Origin: a virus
Reading direction: 5' to 3' (one strand)
IMG/VR virus record: IMGVR_UViG_3300017938_000011
Coordinates: 1-55,726 of that record
Length of the DNA: 55,726 nucleotides
Shown here: positions 29,936 through 37,712 of the stretch, one piece after another
Layout: the number at the start of each line of letters is the position of its first letter
How positions within the stretch are numbered: position 1 is the stretch's first letter
Translations under genes and position numbers: made by a program
The notes under the pieces: generated by a model
The model's input: only the letters and a program-made list of their open reading frames with translations
Database searches by the model: none
Told to the model about the DNA's origin: nothing

Positions 29936-30967
29936 TCAGTACTTCACGAGCATGATGACGGTGGAGGTCGGTTGGACCGTGGGCACGGCAATCTGAGTGA
30001 CGCCGCCGTTGATAGAGTTCGTCGTTATCGAGCCAGAATCCTGTGACCACGTTGGTTCCGTCGAGAGTGCCTGGTTTCCCGATGGTGCGTTCGCGCCAGG
30101 ACCGGCGTTCCAGGGTTGACCACCGAACGCGCCGCCTTGACCAATGCCGACTGCGCCGTCCGAGTTGTGGCCCGTTATGGTGGCGGAACCGCCGAGAGTG
30201 ACATTCGGGAGAGAACTCTGCGCCAGCGTGCGGTTCTGCGCGCCGCAGTTCACCCCCGGCCCCGTCGCGGCGCAGCCGCTCCCAGAGTTCGTCAAGATAT
30301 TCGCCGTCACGCCGCCTTGGGTGTCCGCAGCGACCGAGGCGCGACCATTGGCGAACTTGATGTGGAATTGCCCGCCAGGACAAGCGCCGCCGGTCGATCC
30401 CGGCGAATAGAGGTCCGTGCTGCCGTAACTCGCGTACAGCGCGGGATAGGTAGTTTGAGACATACAGATGCCGTTCTCGACGAGATAGCCAGACGGGAGG
30501 GCGGCGGCTGCCCCACTGAACAGTTTTTCCGTTCCTACCGGATCTGTGCCGGTCGCCGGATTTGTCTGTGTGAACTGCGTGCCATCCCAGATGATCTCGG
30601 CGCGGACCCCAGAACCGAAGTCGCCGCCAGCGATCGGGACCAACGCGCCGCCCGATACTCGATAGACAGTCTGCGTCGTCAGAACATTCGAGAAGCCGTT
30701 GTAAATCGTGACCGTCGTTGCGCCGGCGGAATTGGAAGAAGCCGGCAGAAAGCGGAGAGGTACGCCGAGTAGATCACTTGATGATGTGACGTTGGGAATC
30801 GTCAAAATCACCGCGTTCGACGTGCCGCCGACGTTTGCGCTGGTGACCCAAGTCTGGACCGCGTCAAGCTGCGCGCGCGCCTTGCCGACGTATTGCGAGA
30901 GAAATGATCCGGCGGCGACCGCAGCGAGAAGTGCAACACCAATGAAAAATTTTCCGTTTAGCCTCAT
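29936..30967 (-). CDS. Tail collar domain fibre protein with signal-like N-terminus
   Basis: 343 residues from ATG 30967, overlapping the preceding stop. MRLNGKFFIGVALLAAVAAG-SFLSQYVGKARAQ is signal-like. The middle resembles tail-fibre shaft sequence (TSSSDLLGVPLRFLPASSNS); a tail collar domain follows (GYLVENGICMSQTTYPALYA ... CPGGQFHIKFANGRASVAAD), ending in a Gly/Ser-rich region. Probably part of the distal tail fibre. Confidence 0.7.
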   Translation of the reverse strand: MRLNGKFFIGVALLAAVAAGSFLSQYVGKARAQLDAVQTWVTSANVGGTSNAVILTIPNVTSSSDLLGVPLRFLPASSNSAGATTVTIYNGFSNVLTTQTVYRVSGGALVPIAGGDFGSGVRAEIIWDGTQFTQTNPATGTDPVGTEKLFSGAAAALPSGYLVENGICMSQTTYPALYASYGSTDLYSPGSTGGACPGGQFHIKFANGRASVAADTQGGVTANILTNSGSGCAATGPGVNCGAQNRTLAQSSLPNVTLGGSATITGHNSDGAVGIGQGGAFGGQPWNAGPGANAPSGNQALSTEPTWSQDSGSITTNSINGGVTQIAVPTVQPTSTVIMLVKY

Positions 30968-31608
30968 AATTTGACGCTCCAGATGTTGTTGCCGTAGTAG
31001 ACGAAGCGTGCGCATTGCCGATTGTAATTGAGCACGACGGCGGCCTCGCCAGCGATAGTCTGTCCGGCCGGCGCGTTCACCGTCACTGGATAAGTCGAGA
31101 AGTTCCCCGCCAAGTCCTCGATGCCGTATTCCTGTCCATCTTCCGCGTTCGGCGGCAGCGTCGTCGAGGAAGCCGCAACCGAAACCGTCCTGTTCAAGCC
31201 GACATGCCCGTTCGCATCCGCAGTCGTCATCGCGAAGACGCCGCTCGCCGTCACGATCCTCGACGGATAGAGCGTCGAGACTTGAAGCATCGCCTCCATC
31301 TGTCCGGCGGTAAGTAAGTTAGCGGCGAGATCGCCTGCAAGCCACGCCTGCGCCGTCGTGCCTTCCTGGCCGCGGAGGAGCGGAAGCGAAACCGAGCCAA
31401 ATGTGTCACCGGAAACCGTCTGAACGTAGATGATTTCCGTCAGCAGCCCGGTCGCGGCGTCGTTCATCGTCAGCGAGAACTGCTGATTCGAACTCGGAAC
31501 GGGAAAGAGCGCGCCGGTGCCGGACGCCAGCGTCAGCGTCGTCGCCGTGCTCGAGATCGGGGCGGCCAGTGTCGAGCTGGCGTCATTGCTGAAGATAAAC
31601 ACGGCCAT
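30964..31608 (-). CDS. Tail fibre or adaptor protein
   Basis: 214 residues. The N-terminal MAVFIFSNDASSTLAAPISS, FSLTMNDAATGLLTEIIYVQ and LLRGQEGTTAQAWLAGDLAA are a typical virion-proximal module of tail fibres; the C-terminal half (VTVNAPAGQTIAGEAAVVLN, FVYYGNNIWSV) is a beta-sandwich-like tip. It connects the baseplate genes to the fibre genes. Confidence 0.7.
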   Translation of the reverse strand: MAVFIFSNDASSTLAAPISSTATTLTLASGTGALFPVPSSNQQFSLTMNDAATGLLTEIIYVQTVSGDTFGSVSLPLLRGQEGTTAQAWLAGDLAANLLTAGQMEAMLQVSTLYPSRIVTASGVFAMTTADANGHVGLNRTVSVAASSTTLPPNAEDGQEYGIEDLAGNFSTYPVTVNAPAGQTIAGEAAVVLNYNRQCARFVYYGNNIWSVKL

Positions 31609-31628
31609 CTATCAGTCCCTCTCCCGGA

Positions 31629-32726
31629 TCAGATGCTTATCACGACCTGATTCTGAAATGGCAGGATCAGCACGCCCGATTCGACCGCTTCAGCCAGAAC
31701 ATTAGCATACATCGGTGGACTCGATCCGCTGGAGAATATCGTCCGCAGCGCGTTGAACGGCATCCTGTTGTAGCCGAAACGGTTGTAGAGCGCACCCCCA
31801 GTGATGGTCCGCGTTCCGTAAGAAAGCCGGACGGCAATGATCCCTGGTCCGTAAGTGACGCTGATCTGGTAGGTCTGATCGACGTTCGGCGCCATTCCAT
31901 TAGGCCCGATCAGGAACCGCATGATCCGCCGCTTCAGCCAGCGAACATTGAAGACATTGCCGTCGCCCTTGTAGAAGTTCCAGGTCATGATCCGCTTGAA
32001 GACGTCGTCGGACGTGACCGTGATGTTCCTGGGCCCGACGAGCTTCCGGACGTTGAATCCTAGTTTATTGTAGCCCCAGGTATTCAGCGGGCCGATATCG
32101 AGGTTCTTCCCGGAGGAGAGCGCGGGGCGCGTCATCCCGTAGATGCCTTCCGCCACCCAATCGAGCAGCGCGCCGACGATCAATGGATTCGTGTAAACCG
32201 GCAGCATGATCGTGGCGAAGAAGGCGACGAACTCGTTGGCGATCGAATTGAACGCCGCGACGAAGGCCTGCAAATTGTCGTCGTCCGCGTATTCTTGATA
32301 GAGGTAAGAGCCCATCCAGACGGTCTCGCCAGGGGCACCGAGCGACGTCAACGTGGTCGGCCCCGGCGGTGGGAACGTCCCGACCTGTGGCACCGGCGGA
32401 TAGGGTGTCGGCGTCTGAGTGACGAAGCCGGAGAATCTATGTCCAGCCGTCGCCGCGTTGACGCTGATGCTTGTCGTCTGATCCGGCGTGAAGAAGTAGG
32501 ATGCGCCGGGCTGGATCGCGATCGTCGTCTCCGTGACCGCAAGTCCTGCGGGAGCGCCGGTCGGGTCGACGTAGATGACTTCCGCCGTCCCGATTCCTTG
32601 CTGTTCCGTCGATGCCGGATTCGTGATGATGCCGCCAAGGAACGGTCCATAGGCAACCGTGACCGCCCTGCCGCCGACGGCAATAGCCGAATTTGCAAGC
32701 GGATAAAGCGATATGGGCGCCGTCAT
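31629..32726 (-). CDS. Baseplate protein, DUF2612-like, with N-terminal beta domain
   Basis: 365 residues. The first 105 residues are a beta domain shared with the 96-residue protein at 29644 (GGIITNPAST ... GHRFSGFV). The main part (YADDDNLQAFVAAFNSIANE, LLDWVAEGIYGMTRPALSSG, TVTSDDVFKRIMTWNFYKGD, NVRWLKRRIMRFLIGPNG) fits DUF2612-like proteins found after baseplate J in myoviruses. Likely connects the wedge to the fibres. Confidence 0.7.
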   Translation of the reverse strand: MTAPISLYPLANSAIAVGGRAVTVAYGPFLGGIITNPASTEQQGIGTAEVIYVDPTGAPAGLAVTETTIAIQPGASYFFTPDQTTSISVNAATAGHRFSGFVTQTPTPYPPVPQVGTFPPPGPTTLTSLGAPGETVWMGSYLYQEYADDDNLQAFVAAFNSIANEFVAFFATIMLPVYTNPLIVGALLDWVAEGIYGMTRPALSSGKNLDIGPLNTWGYNKLGFNVRKLVGPRNITVTSDDVFKRIMTWNFYKGDGNVFNVRWLKRRIMRFLIGPNGMAPNVDQTYQISVTYGPGIIAVRLSYGTRTITGGALYNRFGYNRMPFNALRTIFSSGSSPPMYANVLAEAVESGVLILPFQNQVVISI

Positions 32727-32730
32727 CGGT

Positions 32731-34185
32731 TCATCCCTGAACGAAAGTTATTCCAGCGACCGTGGCCTCGAAATACGATTCCGGGTCCCCGAAATAGAGC
32801 TTCGTCCCGCTCTGCGGCGGCGTCGACACGCCGTTGATCGAGACCGCGTAGGTCAGGACCGAGATCTGCGATTCCAGAAGCACGCTGGCGACCGCTTCGA
32901 TGAATGCGTCGTCGAGCTCCAGCGCATTGATCGGCTGTCCGACCGGAATCGAGTTGACGTAGGCCGCGATCGCCGGGCCGGCGAGTTGCTCGATCGCGCT
33001 CTGGGAGACGAAGTTCGGCCCGGTCGTGTTCCAGGTCACCGCGATGGTCACGGTTTGTTGCGGCGGATTGACGAACGTGATCGCGTACTGATCTGGGTAA
33101 TCGTAGATGCTGACGGTGACGTTCCGTAGGTTCGGCGACAGCACGCCGCCGCTGACGTAGGCCGGGAAGCCGGTCGTGTTGACGTTGATGGTGAAGTTCT
33201 TCTCGTCAATGATCGTTTCGACGGTGAAGAGGATGCCGTTGAGATTAGTCATCCCGACGATGCCGGTCGCCGTCGCCTGCTGTCCGGCGCTATAGCCGTG
33301 ATTGATGTCGGTCGTGATCTGCGCGCTCACGGCTTGGGTGACGGCGGTGATCGCGAGCGTCGATCCGGTGACTCCCTGAATGTTGATCCCGGAATCGCAG
33401 ATTGCGTTCGCTACTTCGTAAGGATCGCCGCCGCCGACGATGATCTCCCAGTTCCCGTTTTCCGCTTGAACGACGGAGATCAATCGCTGCTGGACGCCGG
33501 GGACTTGGCCCAGCAGCGTCTTCAATTGCTGCGGCGCCCCGGTGGATATGGCTTGCCCGGCCTGAACGACGCGCGCGCGGTACTGCGCCTGCGTCTCCGC
33601 AGGGCCGCCGGAAGTCCCCGGCGTCGGATTCGTGCAAGTGAGCGTGATGGTCCCTGGAACGGAAGTCACGATCTGCGAGACGGAGTTCGTCGGCACCGCC
33701 CAGGTGCCGGGGATCGTCGCTTGGCAGAAGATCGGCGAGGAATAGCCGCTCGACGTCGTGACGCCGCCGTTCTGGATGATGTACTGGTACGTTCCGTCGG
33801 AAACCGTGAATCCGACCGGGATGACATAGCCCGGCAATGGGTTTGAGCTGGCGTCCTCCGCGTAGAAGACGACGTAGACCGACGTGTTCGTCGGCACCGC
33901 CGGCGCAGAGCCCGGCCCGAGATAAACCTGCCCAAGTTGGGACAACATGAACGGGTTCGCGGTCGATGGTGAGATCGAGTTGATCGTCTCGACCGCCGCA
34001 GTGTCGCACATCACCAGTGCGCCGACTTCGGTGGACGAGATGTCCTCGATCAAACTCGCTGGCAACGTGAAAGTTATCCCGGGAACGACGGCCGTGACCG
34101 AAGCGATGAGGTCCGCGAGCAGCGCCGCCGGCGGCGTCGGCTGCGCGCCAGATGGGCCTATCGTGAAGTCGTAGATGTTCGACAT
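32731..34185 (-). CDS. Baseplate J-like wedge protein with inserted beta domain
   Basis: 484 residues. LAGPAIAAYVNSIPVGQPIN and the pattern GTSGGPAETQAQYRARVVQA are the J/gp47 signature; VVFYAEDASSNPLPG and IPVGFTVSDG are in the first half. Residues about 277-348 (INHGYSAGQQATATGIVGMT, NLNGILFTVETIIDEKNFTI) are an E1-FCCH-like beta insert seen also in the plug and sheath proteins. J-like proteins form the wedges around the baseplate hub. Confidence 0.9.
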   Translation of the reverse strand: MSNIYDFTIGPSGAQPTPPAALLADLIASVTAVVPGITFTLPASLIEDISSTEVGALVMCDTAAVETINSISPSTANPFMLSQLGQVYLGPGSAPAVPTNTSVYVVFYAEDASSNPLPGYVIPVGFTVSDGTYQYIIQNGGVTTSSGYSSPIFCQATIPGTWAVPTNSVSQIVTSVPGTITLTCTNPTPGTSGGPAETQAQYRARVVQAGQAISTGAPQQLKTLLGQVPGVQQRLISVVQAENGNWEIIVGGGDPYEVANAICDSGINIQGVTGSTLAITAVTQAVSAQITTDINHGYSAGQQATATGIVGMTNLNGILFTVETIIDEKNFTINVNTTGFPAYVSGGVLSPNLRNVTVSIYDYPDQYAITFVNPPQQTVTIAVTWNTTGPNFVSQSAIEQLAGPAIAAYVNSIPVGQPINALELDDAFIEAVASVLLESQISVLTYAVSINGVSTPPQSGTKLYFGDPESYFEATVAGITFVQG

Positions 34186-34192
34186 CGCGCTC

Positions 34193-34558
34193 TCATTCCG
34201 GAATTTGTTGCGTGATTTTTACACCAGTGTTCGTTGTAACATTTATCTGATAGGTCGGCTTCGTCGCCCCAGGCACGCGCGAGACGATCAACGCAGCGAA
34301 GTATTGCGCGAACAGTTGTTGCGTCCGCGCGACGTAGTAATCGGGCCAGACCTGTTGGATGACGGACTGTTCGGCGGGTAAGCCGAAAGAAGCATAAAAA
34401 GGACTTTCACCCAAATTAAGTAAAAGAACCTGACAAAGAGTCACGAGCCATACCAAGTCATTCGACCCAGTTACTGGATCGGTCTCAATGGCTTCCCAGT
34501 ACGGATACCCGGGCGGCTGCGGCTTCGCCCGCGTCCCGTCCGGATTGAGATAAAACAC
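34193..34558 (-). CDS. Baseplate protein between spike and J
   Basis: 121 residues from ATG 34558 behind GGGGAAGGGTG. The signature NDLVWLVTLCQVLLLNLGES, PFYASFGLPAEQSVIQQVWP, DYYVARTQQLFAQYFAALI recurs between spike and baseplate J genes in many myoviruses, from memory; a gp25-like role is possible by position. No enzymatic motif. Confidence 0.65.
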   Translation of the reverse strand: MFYLNPDGTRAKPQPPGYPYWEAIETDPVTGSNDLVWLVTLCQVLLLNLGESPFYASFGLPAEQSVIQQVWPDYYVARTQQLFAQYFAALIVSRVPGATKPTYQINVTTNTGVKITQQIPE

Positions 34559-34593
34559 CCTTCCCCACGTCCTAATGGCGGCCTCCCGATTCC

Positions 34594-35235
34594 CTACTGC
34601 GCCGTGAGGATAGTCGTTAGCTGCGCGGAGGTCATCTGCTGAGTTGGAGGCGAGCCGTTCGAGGGATGCGTGTGATTATTGAACAGGGCCTCAAACGCGG
34701 CGGTGACCAGACGACTGACTTTCTCCGTCGCGGCAGTGCCCGCGATGACCACTCCACCGGATTCATTCAGCGTGAGGGTGACCGTCTTCGCGATGTTGCG
34801 GAGGATGGTTCCGTTCGGCCCGTAGATCACGACCGCGTTCGGATCGTCCGTCGCGCTGAAGTTCTTGTTCCCGATTGAGAGGAAGATCAGCGACGAGAGA
34901 TTCGCTTGGAGGGAAAGATCGGCGGTCCCGCCACCGAGCCCGGAAACGCCGCCGAGATAGACGTCCGACGGAATCACGACCCCCTTGTCGCCGATTTGCG
35001 TCGGCATCCGGACGTATTCCGGCCCGGCGATAGGGACCGTGACGTTCGGCAGCGTGTAGGGCGAGTTCGTCGTCGCGGCGAGCAGGAACTTGACCGTGAC
35101 GATCGAGTTGGAGACCGAGACGACCTGGGCGGGCAAGACGTTCCCAAGTAGCGCCATCGCGCCGCGAATCTTCTTCTCCGCGAATTGATTGAGCGACCGT
35201 GCGAGCGGAATCTTTTGCCAGTTTCCAGCGTCCAT
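34594..35235 (-). CDS. gp138-like membrane-puncturing spike protein
   Basis: 213 residues from ATG 35235 after AGGAACCATC; an upstream in-frame start overlaps the hub gene. IRGAMALLGNVLPAQVVSVS then GPEYVRMPTQIGDKGVVIPS and DVYLGGVSGLGGGTADLSLQ match gp138-type spike proteins (OB-fold and a narrow beta-helix tip), trimers that pierce the outer membrane during contraction. The C-terminal FNNHTHPSNGSPPTQQM could hold the tip metal-binding His residues. Confidence 0.8.
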   Translation of the reverse strand: MDAGNWQKIPLARSLNQFAEKKIRGAMALLGNVLPAQVVSVSNSIVTVKFLLAATTNSPYTLPNVTVPIAGPEYVRMPTQIGDKGVVIPSDVYLGGVSGLGGGTADLSLQANLSSLIFLSIGNKNFSATDDPNAVVIYGPNGTILRNIAKTVTLTLNESGGVVIAGTAATEKVSRLVTAAFEALFNNHTHPSNGSPPTQQMTSAQLTTILTAQ

Positions 35236-35243
35236 GATGGTTC

Positions 35244-36305
35244 CTATAACGGCGGATTGCTTGCTAATACTTGCTGATTCGGCGCAAGCGTAAACACGGT
35301 TACCCACGCATCAGCACTTGGTTGTCGGAAGTCTCCGTAATGATGAATGTCATGAATCCAGAATCCTCCTTGAAAAGTCGCCTTCAAATTCACCAACGAT
35401 GAATTAGCCGCTTGCGTGTTCTTGATCAAATACGGAGGCAAGGTTACTTGCTGGAAAACCGTCAGATCGCCCCGCATGACGGTCTTCATGGAAATCATCC
35501 CTGCCTCGATCCATGTCGGCTGCCCGATGAGGTCTTGAAATGCGATCTGCTTGGCGTTGCCTGTCTGCGGATTGCTGTTGTCGGAAATCAAAAAACCACC
35601 TTGCGAAGTGACTACGATCATGACGCCCGGATAGCCTTGCGTGCCATTGGGGTCGATCGAGTTCTTGCTTAGTTGTTGAACGATCCAGCCGAACTCTTCG
35701 ATCGTCGGATATTTGCCGAATTGACCTGGCGCTGGCGTGGCGATGTTGGGATTAATGTTGCCGAGCGTGATCTGCGCGCCGGGATACGCCGTCTGCAAGG
35801 CGTTCTGAATCGCTTGGCCGAATGGCGTTCCGGCTTTCCAATTCAGGACGATATTCTTCGGCTTTCCGAGTGTTCCAACACCACCCGTATTGGACGATGT
35901 CGCGAATGGTCCCGGCATGACGACGAGGTCCAACGTCATCGCCGTTCCAATCCAATTTCCAAACGCCTGAAATATCTTGCCTTGGCAGATGAGACCTTGT
36001 TCGGCCGGATTTGCTAACGGAAGTCCTTTTGCCATCCCCGCAAAAACTTTGATGTTCTTGCCAGCGAGATTGTTTGCTTGGCTGATTTCCTGAAGGCTGA
36101 TTCCCCAGATGCGAACGGTGCCGAAATTCGCTGGCGTGGCGGCGTTGATGATCGCGATGTCGATTTCGACGTTCCAAGCCGACGGCAACGTCTGTCCGTT
36201 CGCGTAGCTTCCGTAGCTTTGATTTCCGAGCAAATTGCCAAAACCCGGAGGGGTGTAAAGCGCGCCTGTTTTGGCGTCGGTGATGATGATCGAATAGAAT
36301 CTCAT
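35244..36305 (-). CDS. Baseplate hub protein (gp27/gpD-like)
   Basis: 353 residues. SYANGQTLPSAWNVEIDIAI, INAATPANFGTVRIWGISLQ, EISQANNLAGKNIKVFAGMA, LICQGKIFQAFGNWIGTAMT are typical of hub proteins that crown the tail tube and hold the spike, like T4 gp27 and P2 gpD. Position before the spike gene supports this. The four-base overlap with the plug gene indicates coupled translation. Confidence 0.75.
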   Translation of the reverse strand: MRFYSIIITDAKTGALYTPPGFGNLLGNQSYGSYANGQTLPSAWNVEIDIAIINAATPANFGTVRIWGISLQEISQANNLAGKNIKVFAGMAKGLPLANPAEQGLICQGKIFQAFGNWIGTAMTLDLVVMPGPFATSSNTGGVGTLGKPKNIVLNWKAGTPFGQAIQNALQTAYPGAQITLGNINPNIATPAPGQFGKYPTIEEFGWIVQQLSKNSIDPNGTQGYPGVMIVVTSQGGFLISDNSNPQTGNAKQIAFQDLIGQPTWIEAGMISMKTVMRGDLTVFQQVTLPPYLIKNTQAANSSLVNLKATFQGGFWIHDIHHYGDFRQPSADAWVTVFTLAPNQQVLASNPPL

Positions 36306-36814
36306 GGCGAGACTTCAAATTGCGAACTGGATTCGCGAAACACGAGTGATGACGTGAACGGAGTTCCGTTCTCATCGCTGAACCCGCCGACCAAATTCAG
36401 ATTAAAATTCGCGACGCCGAAACTTGTCGCGGCGCCTGGATCGGGAGCAAGATCGTATTGAAATTTGGTAGGGCTGATTATCAAGCAATCAAACAATCCG
36501 CTGTACGCGCTCGGCGTCGCTCCAGAGATTGTCAGCGCGACAACGCTGCCGATTGTATAGCCGTGCGGCGCTTCTGTGGTCGCCGTCACGATTCCGATCG
36601 TTGACCAAGACAGAGATTCGATGATGATGCCGCTCGGAGAGGCGATCAACGGTTGCGAGACGATCAACGCGCCATTGAGCGAATAAAGATTCAGATACCA
36701 TCGTTGCCCGAAGACATTCCAAGTCACCGTCGCGTTATAGGTCTGCCCGTCCAAAACTGGTTGAAAGGAGAATGCTTGTGACGTGCTCGGGACGAAGTTC
36801 GTAAACGTGGTCAT
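36302..36814 (-). CDS. Baseplate plug family protein with inserted beta domain
   Basis: 170 residues. FVPSTSQAFSFQPVLDGQTY, NATVTWNVFGQRWYLNLYSL matches the Pam3-type baseplate plug family. Residues about 70-135 (VTATTEAPHGYTIGSVVALT, ISGATPSAYSGLFDCLIISP) form the E1-FCCH-like beta module seen in the J and sheath proteins, here interrupting the plug domain. The end, FTSSLVFRESSSQFEVSP, resumes the plug pattern. Confidence 0.75.
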   Translation of the reverse strand: MTTFTNFVPSTSQAFSFQPVLDGQTYNATVTWNVFGQRWYLNLYSLNGALIVSQPLIASPSGIIIESLSWSTIGIVTATTEAPHGYTIGSVVALTISGATPSAYSGLFDCLIISPTKFQYDLAPDPGAATSFGVANFNLNLVGGFSDENGTPFTSSLVFRESSSQFEVSP

Positions 36815-37548
36815 GGCTGAGGTGCCACAGTGCCGCCGCCGGCCGGGTTAGCGAGAGCGGGAACGGTGGCCGGTCCAGCATCGCTTACTGTCGTGCCGAC
36901 GTTCGTCGAGAGACCGTATGGTGATGCCGATGTCACGGCCGTTCCGTTAGTAATTTGGCTCATGAGACCGTTAAGTGATTGCTGCGCCCCGACCGCATCG
37001 GAGAGTGTCAGCAGTGGTTGTTCAAAGTCCCACTGCCAAGTGTTTTGCGCTTGTTTGTCGTTCGTGTTCGACGTGTCGAACAGCCGCTTGAAGACGCAGC
37101 TCGTGAAGAAGAACGACGGCGTCGCACAGATGTAGGTTCCGCCCTGTGCGTTGTGCTGCGAGAGCGCGGCCCGGAGCGCGAGCATTGTCGCCAGCTTCAC
37201 CGCGTAGCCCGCTTCACCGCTTGCCGGGCAGATCATCCGGTAAGAAACCGGAAGCGATTGCCGAATGACCGCGTTCGCCGCGGTCGCTTGGTTGGCGAAC
37301 GGATACTTGCCGAGTTCCTGCGCGAGCATCTCCGTTCCTGGCAGCGGGTGGAAATTCGCGAAAAAGTCGTCGAGATTGGCCAGTTCGCTGCCGCCAGAAA
37401 GCAAACCTTCAGTGAAATTCGCCGCTTCGGTCAAACTGACTATGGGTAGCATATTGCCGGGCATCCCCGTCGCGATGCCGTTTTGCAAAATGATCGGCGA
37501 AAGCTGGAAGCTCAAGCGATATGCGGCAAGACCAGGAGAGATACCCAT
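36811..37548 (-). CDS. Tail or baseplate protein, 245 residues
   Basis: MGISPGLAAYRLSFQLSPII begins a protein with PVSYRMICPASGEAGYAVKL and SSFFFTSCVFKRLFDTSNT-like segments. A Gly/Ala/Pro-rich tail (TVPALANPAGGGTVAPQP) closes it. The same genomic location holds tail-tube-to-hub connector proteins in related myoviruses. No clear family recognised. Confidence 0.6.
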   Translation of the reverse strand: MGISPGLAAYRLSFQLSPIILQNGIATGMPGNMLPIVSLTEAANFTEGLLSGGSELANLDDFFANFHPLPGTEMLAQELGKYPFANQATAANAVIRQSLPVSYRMICPASGEAGYAVKLATMLALRAALSQHNAQGGTYICATPSFFFTSCVFKRLFDTSNTNDKQAQNTWQWDFEQPLLTLSDAVGAQQSLNGLMSQITNGTAVTSASPYGLSTNVGTTVSDAGPATVPALANPAGGGTVAPQP

Positions 37549-37551
37549 CGG

Positions 37552-37710
37552 CTATTTCCTTCGGAGTGGTTTTCTCATCCTGATCGTTCGAGAGGCTTCT
37601 TCGAGCGTTCTCCGTCGGCGGTTATGAAACATCAGAGAACCAGGAAAACGGCGCTTGATAATGTCGTACAAGCATGATGCGAAAGTAAGTTCCTTACGAT
37701 AAACCGCCAT
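37552..37710 (-). CDS. Small basic protein, 52 residues
   Basis: ATG 37710 lies two bases after the tape-measure stop (TAA-AG-ATG). It reads MAVYRKELTFASCLYDIIKR, then FPGSLMFHN and a strongly basic end (RRRRTLEEASRTIRMRKPLR). The stop lies three bases before the start of the next gene. Too short for earlier lists; spacing and frame support a true gene. Function unknown. Confidence 0.5.
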   Translation of the reverse strand: MAVYRKELTFASCLYDIIKRRFPGSLMFHNRRRRTLEEASRTIRMRKPLRRK

Positions 37711-37712
37711 CT

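Noticed and set aside
31628-31640. Extra element end GATGCTTATC at 31630
   Set aside because: Only ten bases agree, it has no partner and no GGTT extension, and it is part of the end of the baseplate gene.
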